DNA of 64,000 bases from Ehretia macrophylla (GCA_037974665.1 CM075769.1:80189190-80253189); one strand, 5' to 3'; positions 11,158 through 23,303 are shown, numbered from the stretch's first letter. Notes: generated from the letters alone by a model not told the origin. Numbers and translations are program-made.

Positions 11158-11999
11158 CGTACCTTATTATTTGTAATACTTGACATGTTTTCAAAAGGAA
11201 TTTTCATAATTGAACCGGAAAATGAGTTTCAAAACGTATTCTCGTTTCCCCCTCGCTGAGTTCATAAGGACTCACCTTCTTTTTCATCACAGGTGAAGAA
11301 GAACAGGTACTGGTGCCCGAGGACAATGTGCCTAACGATGATTCCTTGGAGTGATTGCCTGTCCCTACGTGCTTTTGTGCTTTGCCTTAAAGTGGATGCT
11401 ATATGGATGTTGTGTTTGATTGCAAACTACTAATTTCATTGATGTAAATGACCCCGTTGTAATTTGGGTGTAATTCTTGCATTGTACTATCTATAACTGG
11501 ATGAACTTTTATTTGGTTGTTTGCTTTCGTTTTCTCAATTAGTATTTATCGTAAGCATTCAAACCACTAGATGAACAATCAACTAAGTTAATTCTATCTA
11601 ATTTCACTTAGGTGCTCATTTGCAAACTAAAGGATAATAGGTACTCGCATGATAGGAAATTGACAAATAAATGGGACATAGTTATCATGTTAGGCTTATT
11701 AACCAAACGAGACTTTCAAGATAAACTAGTAAGCAAATCGGTTGGGGACAAATAGGATTCCTTAATGGAATTGGATTAATGATTGGAATAACTAAGGCGT
11801 TTAGAGAATTAGGTCAAACCAAAGAGCCCAATTACAACCGTTATGCTGCCGGTTTACCAAAAAATTTTGGAGTTTAGGCCAAAACGTTAAGTGTTAAATC
11901 TTCATGAACGGTTAAGTACGAGACGTGAATTGAATGTTTAGATCACACCCTAGTCTAACCTTTATAGGCCGAGTTGGGGCGTGACACCTTATATTAGAA

Positions 12000-12011
12000 T
12001 GGTATCTGAGC
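12000..12011 (+). other. Primer binding site, initiator Met-tRNA type
   Basis: TGGTATCTGAGC begins 13 nt after the 5' LTR. It matches the plant initiator-Met primer binding site TGGTATCAGAGC with one mismatch (A to T). This fixes the + orientation of the element. Confidence 0.85.
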
Positions 12012-14900
12012 TTAGTTTAGTAACTTGGCGTTAGTCGGGTTCAACTCTCGGACCATAGGTAGAAGCCCTAAGGTAATTATGATGTCTTGTTTATATATGC
12101 TAATGTGTGCTAATGTGCTTTAATTGCTTGAGCATTGAATATTATGTGCCTTTGTGGACTATATGTATTATGTATCATGCACACCGACACGTCCTCAATA
12201 ATGCATGCATGCTTTTATACTCCTTCCTTGATACATGTGCATGTTACATAACCATGAATGACTGTTTATACACATAGATAGTTAGGATTAGAACTTTCAG
12301 GGAAGGGAGGTCATGCAGGAAGAATGAAAAGTCTCGGTTAGAGATTTCTGGCATCTTCACTAGTACTAGATGGATAGTATGTATTATTGGATATGCATGT
12401 ATATAAAATGCGTAGCACATGTATAATTATTGAGGTAAAGTTATCTCCTTATTTTTGGAATACCTATACCTGTGATTAAGTTGTCAATTTTATGGCTATA
12501 AAGTTTTGATTCTGTTAAACCGTTCTTCTCATTGTGGTTCAAGTATAAAGGTCAAAGACATGCTACTTCCTTGGATATAAGGGTATACTATTAAATATGT
12601 AGAATAGTATATATTCTCATGTTCTGATAGTGGAAGTTGACTTGGAGGTTTCTTTGAATCCATTTCTCACATCTTAAAATTGGCTTGATAGACTATCTAA
12701 GAAGTTAGCAATACACTCGTACGATTGAATCCTTACTTGATTGAAATTAAGCATTGATGAATCTGATATGATATAGTGTATACTAGCGAGTTCCAAGTTC
12801 ACTAAATGTTGAGATCATGATCAAGAAATTAAAAGATGAATTCGTGGAAATTGACGATAGTTACTTTTAAGGGGTTAGATTATTGAGACATGGATAGTGT
12901 ATTTGAGTGACTTAACAATGGATAACCTCAAGACATGTAGGCAACTCTAGAGACCGAATTTAACAAGGTTGATGATTCTTTAATATAACAAGATATAAGG
13001 ATGCTGGAATCGAGGAATTCACGTAGCTAGAACTTATGTTCGAAAGACTACACCTAAATGTTAGGTCGAATAGAAGTGTAAGGTATTGAATTATGCATTA
13101 GATGACTAACGTTGCTAAAGGTCCTAAGTTGGATATTTGTGATATTAAGAAACACGGTATTAGTTTGGTGTCCCTCGAACTTAGCTGTAAATATGCAAGT
13201 AAGTCAATCTATGCACTCGTTGTTTGGATACCCTAGAGGATGTCAGAAAGCATATATCCCTAAGTAAGACCGATGGACCTATTATATAAATCATGGAAAT
13301 GATATTAAACATCTGGTTGCAAAGTGGAGTTGTTAGGGTATGATTTGAAATCCTAAATAGCCAATAGTGAGTATGCATGATGATTCATGGTGAACCCTAG
13401 GACCTAAGGTCGATGAGTCTGGATGCTCTTAGCTAGTTGAACATGTAAACGAGAAGAGTGAGATTTTATATAGTTAAGTAGAGGCATAATGACCCAAGAG
13501 ACTATTGTTAGACCACCGTATCTATATGCACCGTTTCACTTCTAGAAATTAGCGGTTGAGCCTTCGAATCGTGGTTGTTGAATAGAGGGTGAATCTTATA
13601 GTGATAATTAAATGAGTGGTTGATTACTTTTGAAATTCTATTAGATTATATTGTAAGATGATTGTGGTTATAATTCTTATGATGACACAGCCTTGAAGTT
13701 ATTTTGTGTAACAAGCTACTTGGATTAGTATGGTAGGTATCTTATGAGCTAGATCATCTTGGTACCCATTTATAGTCCTCGGACTATTTTTGTACGACCG
13801 GTAACCTAGTAGAGAATTGATATCACTTACATGGCTATGAACCCAGCTTAGTAGCATTAATGTTGAAGATATATTGGCGGGCATTAAGTGTTCGAAGGAA
13901 TGACTAGGTTGCTAAATGAGTAGGACCATTGTCTTCTTAAGTATGACGTAACCTTGGATTGAGGTAAGTGGAATTTATTTGAGGTTGAAGCTATTTGTGA
14001 TAGGAGTCTTGGTTAAGATTGAAAGAAATTTTGAAGCCTCGTGACTTGAAGATAGGGATTTGAATAAGGAAATAAATTGTGGGTTACGAGTTGATGAATT
14101 TACTTGTAAGAGTTGAACTAGTGCGACATGATCAGTTTACCCATGCAACATCGATGGCAGTTGTTGGTGGTGCCTAATAAACCTTAGGGTTTGAGTTTAA
14201 CGAATCTCAACGGTCTTTCTTCTTGATTACGAGCTTGAAGGTTAATGAAGCTGGGGAAGAATGTTAATGAATAGGAGCCTGTAACTGGGAGACTAGTCAT
14301 TAGAAGATTTCCTAATCTAATGCACCTACAAGATAAGGACTATGATACTATCGATAGATGACGATTTGAGATGGATTAGTTTGTTTGGTGAGTTCTTCCT
14401 GAAAATAGAGTCATATTGTGGAAATGACTCATAACATGTGTATGTCCTACGTGCTAACAATTTTGAAGCTAGTAGATAGGATATGTAAATCGGATATAGA
14501 CCTATCATCTTGAAATTAGTGTATGTCACCCTAGGATCATGGAATTATTGTGATATTTCTTTTGAGGTATGAATGCGAGATTGATACAACATGAGTCATG
14601 ACTTTGGAGTTATAGTTATATAGTCTGAATACCGATGCAACCTTGGTGACTATGTTTGAAGACTCTAACCTTAGTTAATGAACTTGACCTTAAAATCAAA
14701 TGGAGAAAAGAGTCGTTCAAAGGAAAGAACTGTAATTGTGAAGGTCACAACAAACTAAATGATTGGAGAAACCTAGGAAGTGAATTGGTTGTGGTAAGAG
14801 TTACCAAACACGGGACGAACATGAGTAGGAACAATAACAAGGGTCAGAATGCGTCTAAATGACCTCAATAAGCAAGAATGAATTTCAGGCCGAAATTCTT

Positions 14901-14915
14901 TTAAGGAGGGGAGGA
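14901..14915 (+). other. Polypurine tract
   Basis: TTAAGGAGGGGAGGA ends directly at the first base of the 3' LTR. Its purine run would serve as the plus-strand primer in reverse transcription. Confidence 0.88.
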
Positions 14916-17900
14916 TGTGAGGCCCAACCCCGAATAACGTATGTTACCCTGATTTGCGTGCCATAGACCAAGAATGATATGACTAACCTTGGATTACATG
15001 CCCTGTCTTGGTTTTCGTGCATGCCTCGTTATACGTACCTTAACCTAGAATTGTGTGCCCTAATCCTCGATATACGTGCGATACCTATATAAACATGCCA
15101 TGACCTTAATTTACGTGCGAGACCTTGATTTGCGTGTGTCTCTTCATTTTGTGTTCCCTAACCTTGAACTGCGTACCTTAACCTAGGTTTAAGAGTCATA
15201 CCCCGATTTACGTGCATTGCATTGAATTACGTGCCTTATTTTGGTCTACGTTCATTCACCTAGGGTTGCGTGTGTTAGCATTAGAATCCGTGCACTTATC
15301 TTGAAGTATGTGCCTTAGTCTTGAAATACGTGCTGTACCTTGTAGTTCGTGTCTTACTTCGTAATTCCTGCCCTAGATCTAGGAATCCGTGCCACCACGT
15401 TAATCAAGAAAGAATCCTACACAAAGAACTAGACACTAAAATAATCCTACACAATCCACTAACCAATATTATATTCCTAATTCAAATTCTCTACAAACTC
15501 CACTAACAATAAAATAATACTAAACTATTCCTACATTTTCCACTATCTATTATTCTATTCATAATTCAACTCATCAACAAACATTCCTATATTTTATTCT
15601 ACCTAGATTCCCTCATTCCCCAACATTCCTATGACAATTCTAATGACACAAATGCATAAAAAATTAGTCATAGACAAACTATGACAAAACACTTAACACA
15701 ATGCATAAAAAATTGCTCAAATTCTCCTCAAATCTCCACCATTTTCGACCAAGTGCTCCATACCCATGCTAGCCATTTCAAAATACTCCTTGAAGACTCA
15801 AAAATACTGAAAATGGGCTGCCCAAGGCTGACCATATGCTTAGAACAATGCAAAACATCACTCTTTGTCATTCTTTGTCATATTCTTTCATTTCTCTTTT
15901 ATTTCTTCTTCTTTTCTCTCACTTCCCTCTCATTTCCTCTCTCCATTTCGGTCTTGGCTGAGTTCTCTCCACCTCCTAGCTCATCTTCTTCATCATATGG
16001 TGCAACAAGACAAGCAACCATCAAAGAAACTCAAGCAAACAAGCTATGATGCGAAAACTACACTAGCATGCCCTTTGAAGCCTTCATTTCGGCCCTAGGT
16101 GAGTTTTAAGCTTCCATTTATTTTCTTCTTGTTCTAACCTCATGAATGTGCTAAGAGATTGATCACTAAGCTAGGAAAAATAGAGAAAAGCTAGTTGGAA
16201 TCTCGGCTAAGCAAGAAGAAGAAGAGATTTGAGATTCAACAAGGTTTTTGAGCATCTTTTGGGTTGATTGCTAAGGTGAGGGCTAAAATCTTTTGAAAAA
16301 TCTTCAAAAATCCACATGCATGCTCATAAATATGTGTATTTGCTTCTGTACTTGAGTTTTATGGTCGTTCATAAGCTTAAACAACCATGCATGGCAAGAT
16401 CTTGGCTTGAAAGTGATGCTAGGTGAAGTCGGATTGTTGACAGCTCTCTGACCAGTCTGTTTCGAGGTAAGTTTAGCTGGGAAAATGATGTTGAAAATGC
16501 ATGAAAATTGGTAGGTGACTATTTTGGACAGTTTTGAACATTTTAAAAAGAAATAGGCCGAAGCTAATTTTGAATCTAAGGTCCTCAACATGGCAAATCT
16601 TTGAAATGTGTCCAAATCTGGAAATCTGGAAAAATGAAGCAGGTTTTGCCAGATGCACTGACCTTGTGGAACGAACCATATTTGACTTCGTAAATGATGT
16701 CCAAAATGCAGTTGGTAAATGAATTTACTAGATTTTTCAGTTCTGGACAATTTTGTCAGAAATGGACCAAGGCTAAAACTGACCCTAAGGACCTCAAAAA
16801 CGTCAATTTCTGAAAAGTGTGCAAATCTGGAAAGTTTTGTGCTACCTCACTGTTTCGGCTATAACTAATGATTCTGAACTCCAATTGATGCAAGGTTTGT
16901 TTCTGATTTTAGTTAACTTCTTAATATTTAATTTGAAATCTTATTCAATGGATTTTGAGGTTGTTTGATTATCCTATTGATTGTGAGAAAACAGCCTATT
17001 GCAGTAAGGGATTCACTTAATGTTGTACTTAGAAACATTGTTGTGACTCCTCTTGTTGAATTAAATACTTGGGATTGTAGCTTTGGGATGTTGTGTGGAC
17101 TGTTTTGAATGTTTGAGGATGTTGAATTAAATGATGCATGGTTTGAGATTGACTTTGAGTTGGGTTGAGGCTCAAATTGCATGAATATACACGAAATGGA
17201 AACCTTAATGACAAGGTAGTTTTGCTAAGTGTTGATCATTTGGATGTTGTGTGGAAATTATATGCTTAGTGGGCTGCCCGTAAATGTCTTATAACTTCAA
17301 ATTTGATTTTGACCATTGCATGTTGTCAAATAAGCTTTTCTTGCAACCAAACCCACGTAGATGTTGTTGCATGTTGAATAATCGTATCACTTGATTACGT
17401 GGACTTCGAAATGAGCTATATGGCTTCACTTGCATGTGTTACATGGCTGCCTGTTTAATGTTCATATGGCTCTATATGTCTTTCAAGTGAAATTACTTGT
17501 CTTATCATGCCTTGTTTGATTACTTGACGACGTGCGATCTTATAACTGCTCGGAGGCGACCTACTTTGTTGTCCTCCTAATGTGATATGTCAAATATTAT
17601 AAATGTGCATTGCATACGAGGTTGCAACCTTTCAGTGTGGCATGGTAGTGTTTCACGCATGCCGGGCGGGATAGGGCTTGCCGGTGCTACCGTGACTACC
17701 ATGGTCCAATTCTCTCTCTCGCTTGGCATTCCACCGTCGGAGAGTTGGGTCGTAGGTTTCGGGGTACATCCGGAGTACACCCAACTGGGAGCGATAAGTG
17801 GATTATTGAAGTCGGCCGCACCAAATGAATCGAAATTGATATTGAGAGCAAATGCTCACCGTATCCTTGAAATGATTGGTAAATGTATCTGTTACTCGAT

Positions 17901-18744
17901 TTGTTTCATATATTTGAGTACCTTATTATTTGTAATACGTGACATATTTTCATAAGGAATTTTCATAATTGAACCGGAAAATGAGTTTCAAAACGTATTC
18001 TCGTTTCCCCATCACTGAGTTCATAAAGACTCACCCTCTTTTTAATCACATGTGAAGAAGAACAGGTACAGGTACCCGAGGACAATGTGCCTAACGATGA
18101 TTCCTTGGAGTGATTGCCTATCCCTACGTGCTTTTGTGCTTTGCCTGAAAGTGGTTGCTATATGCATGTTGTGTTTGATTGCAAACTACTCATTTCATTG
18201 ATGTAAATGACCCCGTTGTAATTTGGGTCTAATTCTTGGATCGTACTATCTATAACCGGACGAACTTTTATTTGGTTGTTTGCTTTCGTTTTCTTAATTA
18301 GTAGTTATCGTAGGCATTCAAACCACAAGATGAACAATCAAGTAAGTTAATTCTATCTAATTTCACTTAGGTGCTCATTTGCAAACTAAAGGATAATAGG
18401 TACTCGCATGATAGGAAATTGACAAATAAACGGGACATAGTTATCATGTTAGGCTTATTAACCAAACGAGACTTTCAAGATAAACTAGTAGGCAAATCGG
18501 TTGGTGACAAATAGGAGTCCTTAATGGAATTGGATTAATGATTGGAATAACTAAGGTGTTTAGAGAATTAGGTCAAACCAAAGAGCCCAATTACAGCCGT
18601 TATGCTGCCGGTTTACCGAAAAATTTTGGAGTTTAGGCCAAAACGTTAAGTGTTAAATCTTCATGAACGGTTAAGTACGAGATGAGACTTGAATTTTAGA
18701 TCACACCCTAGTGTAACCTTTATAGGCTGGGTTGGGACGTGACA
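14916..18744 (+). mobile_element. 3' LTR
   Basis: 3,829 bp, starting TGTGAGGCCCAACC and ending GGGACGTGACA. It is 17 bp shorter than the 5' LTR. Differences include a loss of about 18-20 bp near 15355 within the short-repeat region, CATTTTAAAAAG at about 16540 against CATTTTTCCCCG in the 5' LTR, and a 142-bp replaced-looking patch at 15969-16110. Elsewhere the two LTRs are close, so the insertion is not brand new but still well preserved. Confidence 0.95.
15433..15605 (+). other. 173-nt G-free tract (3' LTR)
   Basis: No G occurs between 15432 and 15606. It is the counterpart of 8676-8848 and has the same length despite base differences. Confidence 0.9.
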
Positions 18745-18749
18745 GGCTG
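18745..18749 (+). repeat. Target site duplication, right copy (GGCTG)
   Basis: GGCTG directly follows the 3' LTR end and continues as GGGCCCGCAAAC, which rejoins the interrupted 5S spacer. Confidence 0.95.
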
Positions 18750-19124
18750 GGCCCGCAAACTGAGGGCCCGCAGCATACCGTTGCAAAGCTCTCTGAGAGC
18801 TCTATGACGAGGGCAGCAAGCTTGCTTGCTATGCCCATTTTTGGAACCCAAAATCGAACGTTTTCATCAGTTTCAGGACACTTCTATTCTTTTGCTCTGT
18901 TTTTCGGTCCTGGATCGTACGTTGTGAGCCATTAAAAGGACAACAACCAAACTTGCGGGACATCAGATGGCCCTACAACGTGTCGATATCACGTCTTGTG
19001 AGGATGCTGCGTTGTTGAAGCGGATGGGTTGTCGTTAAGCCCATTGGGCCTTTTGAATAGGCTTTATCTCTAGGCTGGGACTGTGAACTGTTAACACATA
19101 TAGGAATTGTGCCCTCAACATGAC
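18745..19124 (+). repeat. Distal half of the interrupted 5S spacer, with internal deletion
   Basis: After the target duplication the spacer continues to GAGGGC at about 18768. It then jumps to CCGCAGCATACCG, omitting the stretch that normally includes GGTTTGTGACCAGGTCTCCG and GATCCGTAAGGAGTTACG. Adding both halves of the unit (7908-8140 and 18750-19124) gives 608 bp against the usual 677, so about 69 bp are missing. No gene is present before 5S-13. Confidence 0.88.
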
Positions 19125-19244
19125 GGATGCGATCATACCAGCACTAATGCACTGGATCCCATCAAAACTACAAAGTTAAGCGTGCTTGGGCGAGAGTAGT
19201 ACTAGGATGGGTGACCCCCTGGGAAGTCCTCATGTTGCACCCCA
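19125..19244 (+). rRNA. 5S rRNA copy 5S-13
   Basis: First copy right of the retroelement, full length. Changes are G3A, C29T, G41A, C46A, G48A, G108A and C120A. The A, IE and C boxes match the consensus. Confidence 0.9.
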
Positions 19245-19801
19245 TTCTCAATTTTTTTTGCCCTGGTTAGGGTTGCCAAGATACTTTATCCACCAAATCT
19301 CTAATACTGAATTGCACGGAACATTGGGCAAGACAACTTCGCTTCACGTAGAGACTAGGCCCGCAAACCGAGGGCGTAGGGTTTGTGACCAAGTCTTCGT
19401 CGCTCCGGTGCCCATAACTTTTCATCCGTAAGGAGTTACGCGGCGCACAGCATACCGTTGCAAAGCTCTCTGAGAGCTCTACGATAGGGGCAGCCAGCTT
19501 GCTCGCTGTGCCCATTTTTGGAGCCAAAAATTTAACGTTTTCATCAGTTTCAATCCTCTACTCTACTTTTGCTCTGTTTTTCTGTTCCGGATCATACGTC
19601 GCGAATTGTTAAAAGGTCAACATCCTGACTCGCGGGACATAAGTAGGCCCTACAATGCGTCGATATCATGCCTTGTAAGGATGCTACATTGTTGAAGTGG
19701 ATGGGTTGTCGTTAAGCCCATTGGGCCTTTTAAATGGGCCATCTCTCTGGGCTGGGACTGTGAACCGTTATAACATATAAGAATTGTGCCCTCAACATGA
19801 C

Positions 19802-19920
19802 GGGTGCGATCATACCAGCACTAATGCACCGGATCCCATCAGAACTCCGAAGTTAAGCGTGCTTGGGCAAGAGTAGTACTAGGATGGGTGATCCCGTGGG
19901 AAGTCCTCGTGTTGCACCCC
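19802..19920 (+). rRNA. 5S rRNA copy 5S-14
   Basis: 119 nt, one C short at the 3' end. Changes are G68A (IE) and C91T and C95G (C box). The first 67 nt equal the consensus. Confidence 0.92.
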
Positions 19921-20476
19921 TTTTCAATTTTTTCTGCCCCGGTGAGGGTGGCCAAGATACTTTATCCACCAAATCTCTATTACTGAATCCCACGGAACAT
20001 TGGGCAAGACCACTTTGCTTCACGTAGAGGCTGACCCCGCAAACGGATGGCGTATGGTTTGTGACCAGGTCTTCGTCGCTCCGGTGCCCATAACTTTTGA
20101 TTCGTAAGGAGTTACGCGGCGCACAACATACCGTTGCAAAGCTCTCTGAGAGCGGTATGACGGGTCATCCAGCTTGCTCGCTGTGCTCATTTTTGGAGCC
20201 CAAAATCGAACGTTTTCATCAGTTTCAGGCCACTTTTCTTCTTTTGCTCTGTTTTTTCGTCCCGGATCATCTGTCGTGAACTGTTAAAAGGACGACAACC
20301 TGACTCGCGGGATATCAGAGGGCCCTACAACGTGTCAATATCACGTCTTGCGATGATGCTGCGTTGTTGAAGCGAATTGTTTGTCGTTAAGCCCATTGGG
20401 CCTTTTGAATGAGTCATCTCTCTAGGCTAGGAATGTGAACCGTTAACACATATAGGAATTGTGCCCTCAACATGAC

Positions 20477-20596
20477 GGGTGCGATCATACCAGCACTAAT
20501 GCACCGGATCCCATCAGAACTCCGAAGTTAAGCGTGCTTGGCCGAGAGTAGCACTAGGATAGGTGACCCCCTGGGAAGTCTTAGTGTTGCACCCCC
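20477..20596 (+). rRNA. 5S rRNA copy 5S-15
   Basis: Full length with G66C, T76C, G85A (C box), C105T and C107A. Confidence 0.9.
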
Positions 20597-21152
20597 GTTT
20601 CAATTTTTTTTGCCCTGGTTAGAGTTGCCAAGATACTTTATCCACCAAATCTCTATTACTGAATCCCACGGAACATTGGGCAAGACAACTTCGCATCACG
20701 TAGAGGCTGGGCCTGTAAACCGAGGGCGTAGGGTTTGTGACCAGGTCTCCGTCGCTCCAGTGCCCATAAATTTTGATCCGTAGGGAGTTACACGATGCAC
20801 AACATACGTTGCAAAGCTCTCTGAGAGCTCTAAGACGGGGCCAGCCAGCTTGTTTGTTGTGCCCATTTTTGGTGCCCGAAATCGAATGTTTTGCTCAGTT
20901 TCAGGCCACTTTTCTTCTTTTGCTCTGTTATTCCGTCCCGGATCGTACGTCATGAACTATTAAAAGGACGACAACCTGACTCGCAGGACATCTGAGGGCC
21001 CTACAACGTGTCGATATCAAGTCTTGCAAGGATACTGCGTTGTTGAAGCGGATGGGTTATCGTTAAGCCCATTGGGCCTTTTGAATGGGCCATCTCTCTA
21101 GGCTGGGACTGTGAACCGTTAACACATATATGAATTGTGCCCTCAACATGAC

Positions 21153-21272
21153 GGGTGCGATCATACCAGCAATAATGCACCGGATCCCATCAAAACTCCG
21201 AAGTTAAGCGTGCTTGGGCGAGAGTAGTACTAGGATCGGTGACGCCCTGGGAAGTCCTCGTGTTGCACCCCC
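21153..21272 (+). rRNA. 5S rRNA copy 5S-16
   Basis: Full length with C20A, G41A, and G85C and C92G in the C box. The A box and IE are intact. Confidence 0.92.
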
Positions 21273-21829
21273 TTTTCAATTTTTTTTGCCCTGGTTAGGG
21301 TTGCCAAGATACTTTATCCACCAAATCTCTATTAGTAAATCCCAAGGAACATTGGGCAAGCCAACTACGCTTCACGTAGAGGCTGGGCCCGCAAACCGGG
21401 GGCGTAGGGTTTGTGACCAGGTCTCCGTCGCTCCGGTGCCAATAACTTTTGATCCGTAAAGAGTTACGCGGCGCACTGCATATGGTTGCAAAGCTCCATG
21501 AGAGTTCTACGACGGAGGCAGCCAACTTGCTCGCTGTGCCCATTTTTGGAGCCCAAAATCGAACGTTTTCATCAGTTTCAGGAAACTTTTCCACTTTTGC
21601 TCTGTTTTTCAGTCCCGAATCGAACTTCGTGAACTGTTAAAAGGACGACAACCTGACTCGCGGGACATCAGAGGGCCCTACAACGTGTCGATACCACGTC
21701 TTGCCAGGATGCTGAGTTGTTGAAGCGGATGGGTTGTCGTTAAGCCCATTGGGCCTTTTGAATGGGCCATCTCTCTAGGCTGGGACTGTGAACAGTTATC
21801 ACATCAGGGAATTGTGCCCTCAACATGAC

Positions 21830-21949
21830 GGGTGCGATCATACCAGCACTAATGCACCGGATCCCATCAGAACTCCGAAGTTAAGCGTCCTTGGGCTAGA
21901 ATAGTACTAGGATGGGTGACCCCCTTGGAAGTCCTCGTGTTGCACCCCC
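21830..21949 (+). rRNA. 5S rRNA copy 5S-17
   Basis: Full length with G60C (A box), G68T and G72A (IE) and G97T (C box). Every change is in a promoter element. The upstream TATA-like site is altered to ACATCAGGG. Confidence 0.9.
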
Positions 21950-22505
21950 TTTTCAATTTTTTTGCCCTGGCTAGGGTTGCCAAGATACTTTATCCACCAA
22001 ATCTCTATTACTGAATCCCAAGGAACATTGGGCAAGACAACTTCGCTTCACGTAGAGGTTGGGCCCGCAAACCGAGGGCGTAGGGTTTGTGACCAGGTCT
22101 CCGTCGCTCTGGTGCCCATAACTTTTGATCCGTAAAGAGTTACGCGGCACACAGCATACGGTTGTAAAGCTCCCTGAGAGCTCTACGACGGGGGTAGGTA
22201 GCTTGCTCGTTGTGCCCGTTTTTGTAGCCGAAAATCGAACGTTTTCATCAGTTTCAGGCAACTTTTCTACTTTTGATATGTTTTTCCGTCCCGAATCGTA
22301 CTTCATGAACTGTTAAAAGGACGACAACTTGACTCGCGGGACATCAGAGGGCCCTACAACGTGTCGATATCATGTCTTGCGAGGTTGCTGCGTTGTTGAA
22401 GCGGATGGGTTGTCGTTAACCCCATTGGGCCTTTTGCATGGGCCATCTCTCTAGGCTGGGACTGTGAACCGTTAACACATAATGGAATTATGCCACCAAT
22501 ATGAC

Positions 22506-22625
22506 GGGTGCGATCATACCAGCACTAATGCACCGGATCCCATCAGAACTCTGAAGTTAAGCGTGCTTGGGCGAGAGTAGTACTAGGATGGGTGACCCCC
22601 TGGGAAGTCCTCGTGTTGCATCCCC
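22506..22625 (+). rRNA. 5S rRNA copy 5S-18 (near consensus)
   Basis: Only two changes, C47T and C116T, so this is one of the two copies closest to the consensus. All internal boxes are intact. The upstream motif reads ACATAATGG. Confidence 0.94.
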
Positions 22626-23183
22626 ATTTTCAATTTTTTTTGCCCTGGTTAGGGTTGCCAAGATACTTTATCCACCAAATCTCTATTACCGAATCCCACG
22701 GAACATTGGGCAAGACAACTTCGCTTCACGTAGAGGTCGGGCCCGCAAACCGAAGGTGTAGGGTTTGTGACCAGGTCTCCGTTGCTCCAGTGCCCATAAC
22801 TTTTGATCCGTAAGGAGTTACGTGGTGCACAGCATACCGTTGCAAAGCTCTCTGAGAGCTCTACGACGGGGACAGCCAGCATGCTCGCTGTGCCCGTTTC
22901 TGGAGCCCAAAATCGAACGTTTTCATCAGTTTCAGGCCACTTTTCTTCTTTTGCTATGTTTTTTCGTCTCGGATCATACGTCGTGAACTGTTAAAAGGAC
23001 GACAACCTGACTCGCGGGACACCAGAGGGCCCTACAACGTGTCGATATAACGTCTTGCGAGGATGCTGCGTTGGTGAAGCAGATGGGTTATCGTTAAGCC
23101 CATTGGGCCTTTTGAATGGGCCATTTCTCTTGGCTGGGACTGTGAACCGTTAACACATATAGGAATTGTGCCCTCAACATCAC

Positions 23184-23303
23184 TGGTGCGATCATACCAG
23201 CACTAATGTACCGGATCGCATCAGAACTCCGAAGTTAAGCGTGCTTGGGCGAGAGTAGTACTAGGATGGGTGACCCCCTGGGAAGTCCTCGTGTTGCACC
23301 CCC
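23184..23303 (+). rRNA. 5S rRNA copy 5S-19
   Basis: Three changes: G1T, C26T and C35G. The internal promoter is intact and the upstream ATATA is present. Confidence 0.93.

Larger units (their letters stand above)
8141..11986 (+). mobile_element. 5' LTR
   Basis: 3,846 bp, starting TGTGAGGCCCGACC and ending GGGGCGTGACA. It aligns end to end with 14916-18744. The first 100 bp of the two LTRs differ at three positions. Regions in order: a degenerate CGTGC-spaced repeat (about 8150-8640), a G-free tract (8676-8848), a pyrimidine-rich stretch (about 9100-9190), a patch unlike the other LTR (9211-9352), then a long AT-rich body with no known genes. A frame of 143 codons at 10828-11259 is cut to 122 codons in the 3' LTR, so it is not taken as a gene. 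Confidence 0.95.
11987..14915 (+). mobile_element. Non-coding interior of the LTR element
   Basis: 2,929 bp between the LTRs, AT-rich, with stops in all frames. No reverse transcriptase, integrase, protease or Gag zinc-knuckle motif can be read. A 68-codon frame at 14656-14862 has no recognisable domain. Only the extreme 3' end (14877-14912), read as NEFQAEILLRRG, looks like a pol remnant. The rest seems either unrelated filler or degraded beyond recognition. Confidence 0.8.
8141..18744 (+). mobile_element. Non-autonomous LTR retrotransposon (LARD-like, probably Ty3/gypsy-related)
   Basis: A 10,604-bp insertion in a 5S spacer, bounded by TGTGAGG...GTGACA termini (TG...CA) and 5-bp duplications. 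The order is 5' LTR (3,846 bp), primer binding site, 2,929-bp interior, polypurine tract, 3' LTR (3,829 bp). The interior has no recognisable gag, protease, reverse transcriptase, RNase H or integrase; its longest open frame is about 68 codons. Long LTRs around a non-coding interior define large retrotransposon derivatives (LARDs), which move with proteins supplied in trans. The last bases before the 3' LTR can be read as NEFQAEILLRRG, which resembles the C-terminal end of pol in plant chromoviruses. The family assignment is therefore an inference. Confidence 0.93.

Noticed and set aside
10828..11259. 143-codon frame in the 5' LTR (122 codons at 17587-17955 in the 3' LTR)
   Set aside because: It lies in LTR sequence, the two copies end at different stops, and no known domain is visible. 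More likely chance in a conserved non-coding LTR part.
14656..14862. 68-codon frame in the element interior, rich in Lys and Asn
   Set aside because: No zinc knuckle, protease or other motif. Isolated and short within stop-rich sequence.
8141..18744. Two independent insertions or a solo LTR pair
   Set aside because: Matching 5-bp duplications lie only at the outer ends, and a primer binding site and polypurine tract sit at the inner LTR borders, so one element explains the structure. The internal LTR patch mismatch is kept as a finding.
19267..19527. Antisense frames of 77-125 codons (…YVKRSCLAQCSVGFSNRDLVDKVSWQP) in many spacers
   Set aside because: They lie wholly in the spacer on the opposite strand. 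Start points and lengths vary with single substitutions, and no protein domain is recognisable.
22803..22994. 63-codon + strand frames starting MIRKELRGAQHT in most spacers
   Set aside because: A by-product of a stop-poor spacer segment. The frame is lost wherever the spacer has indels and has no recognisable domain or codon signature.
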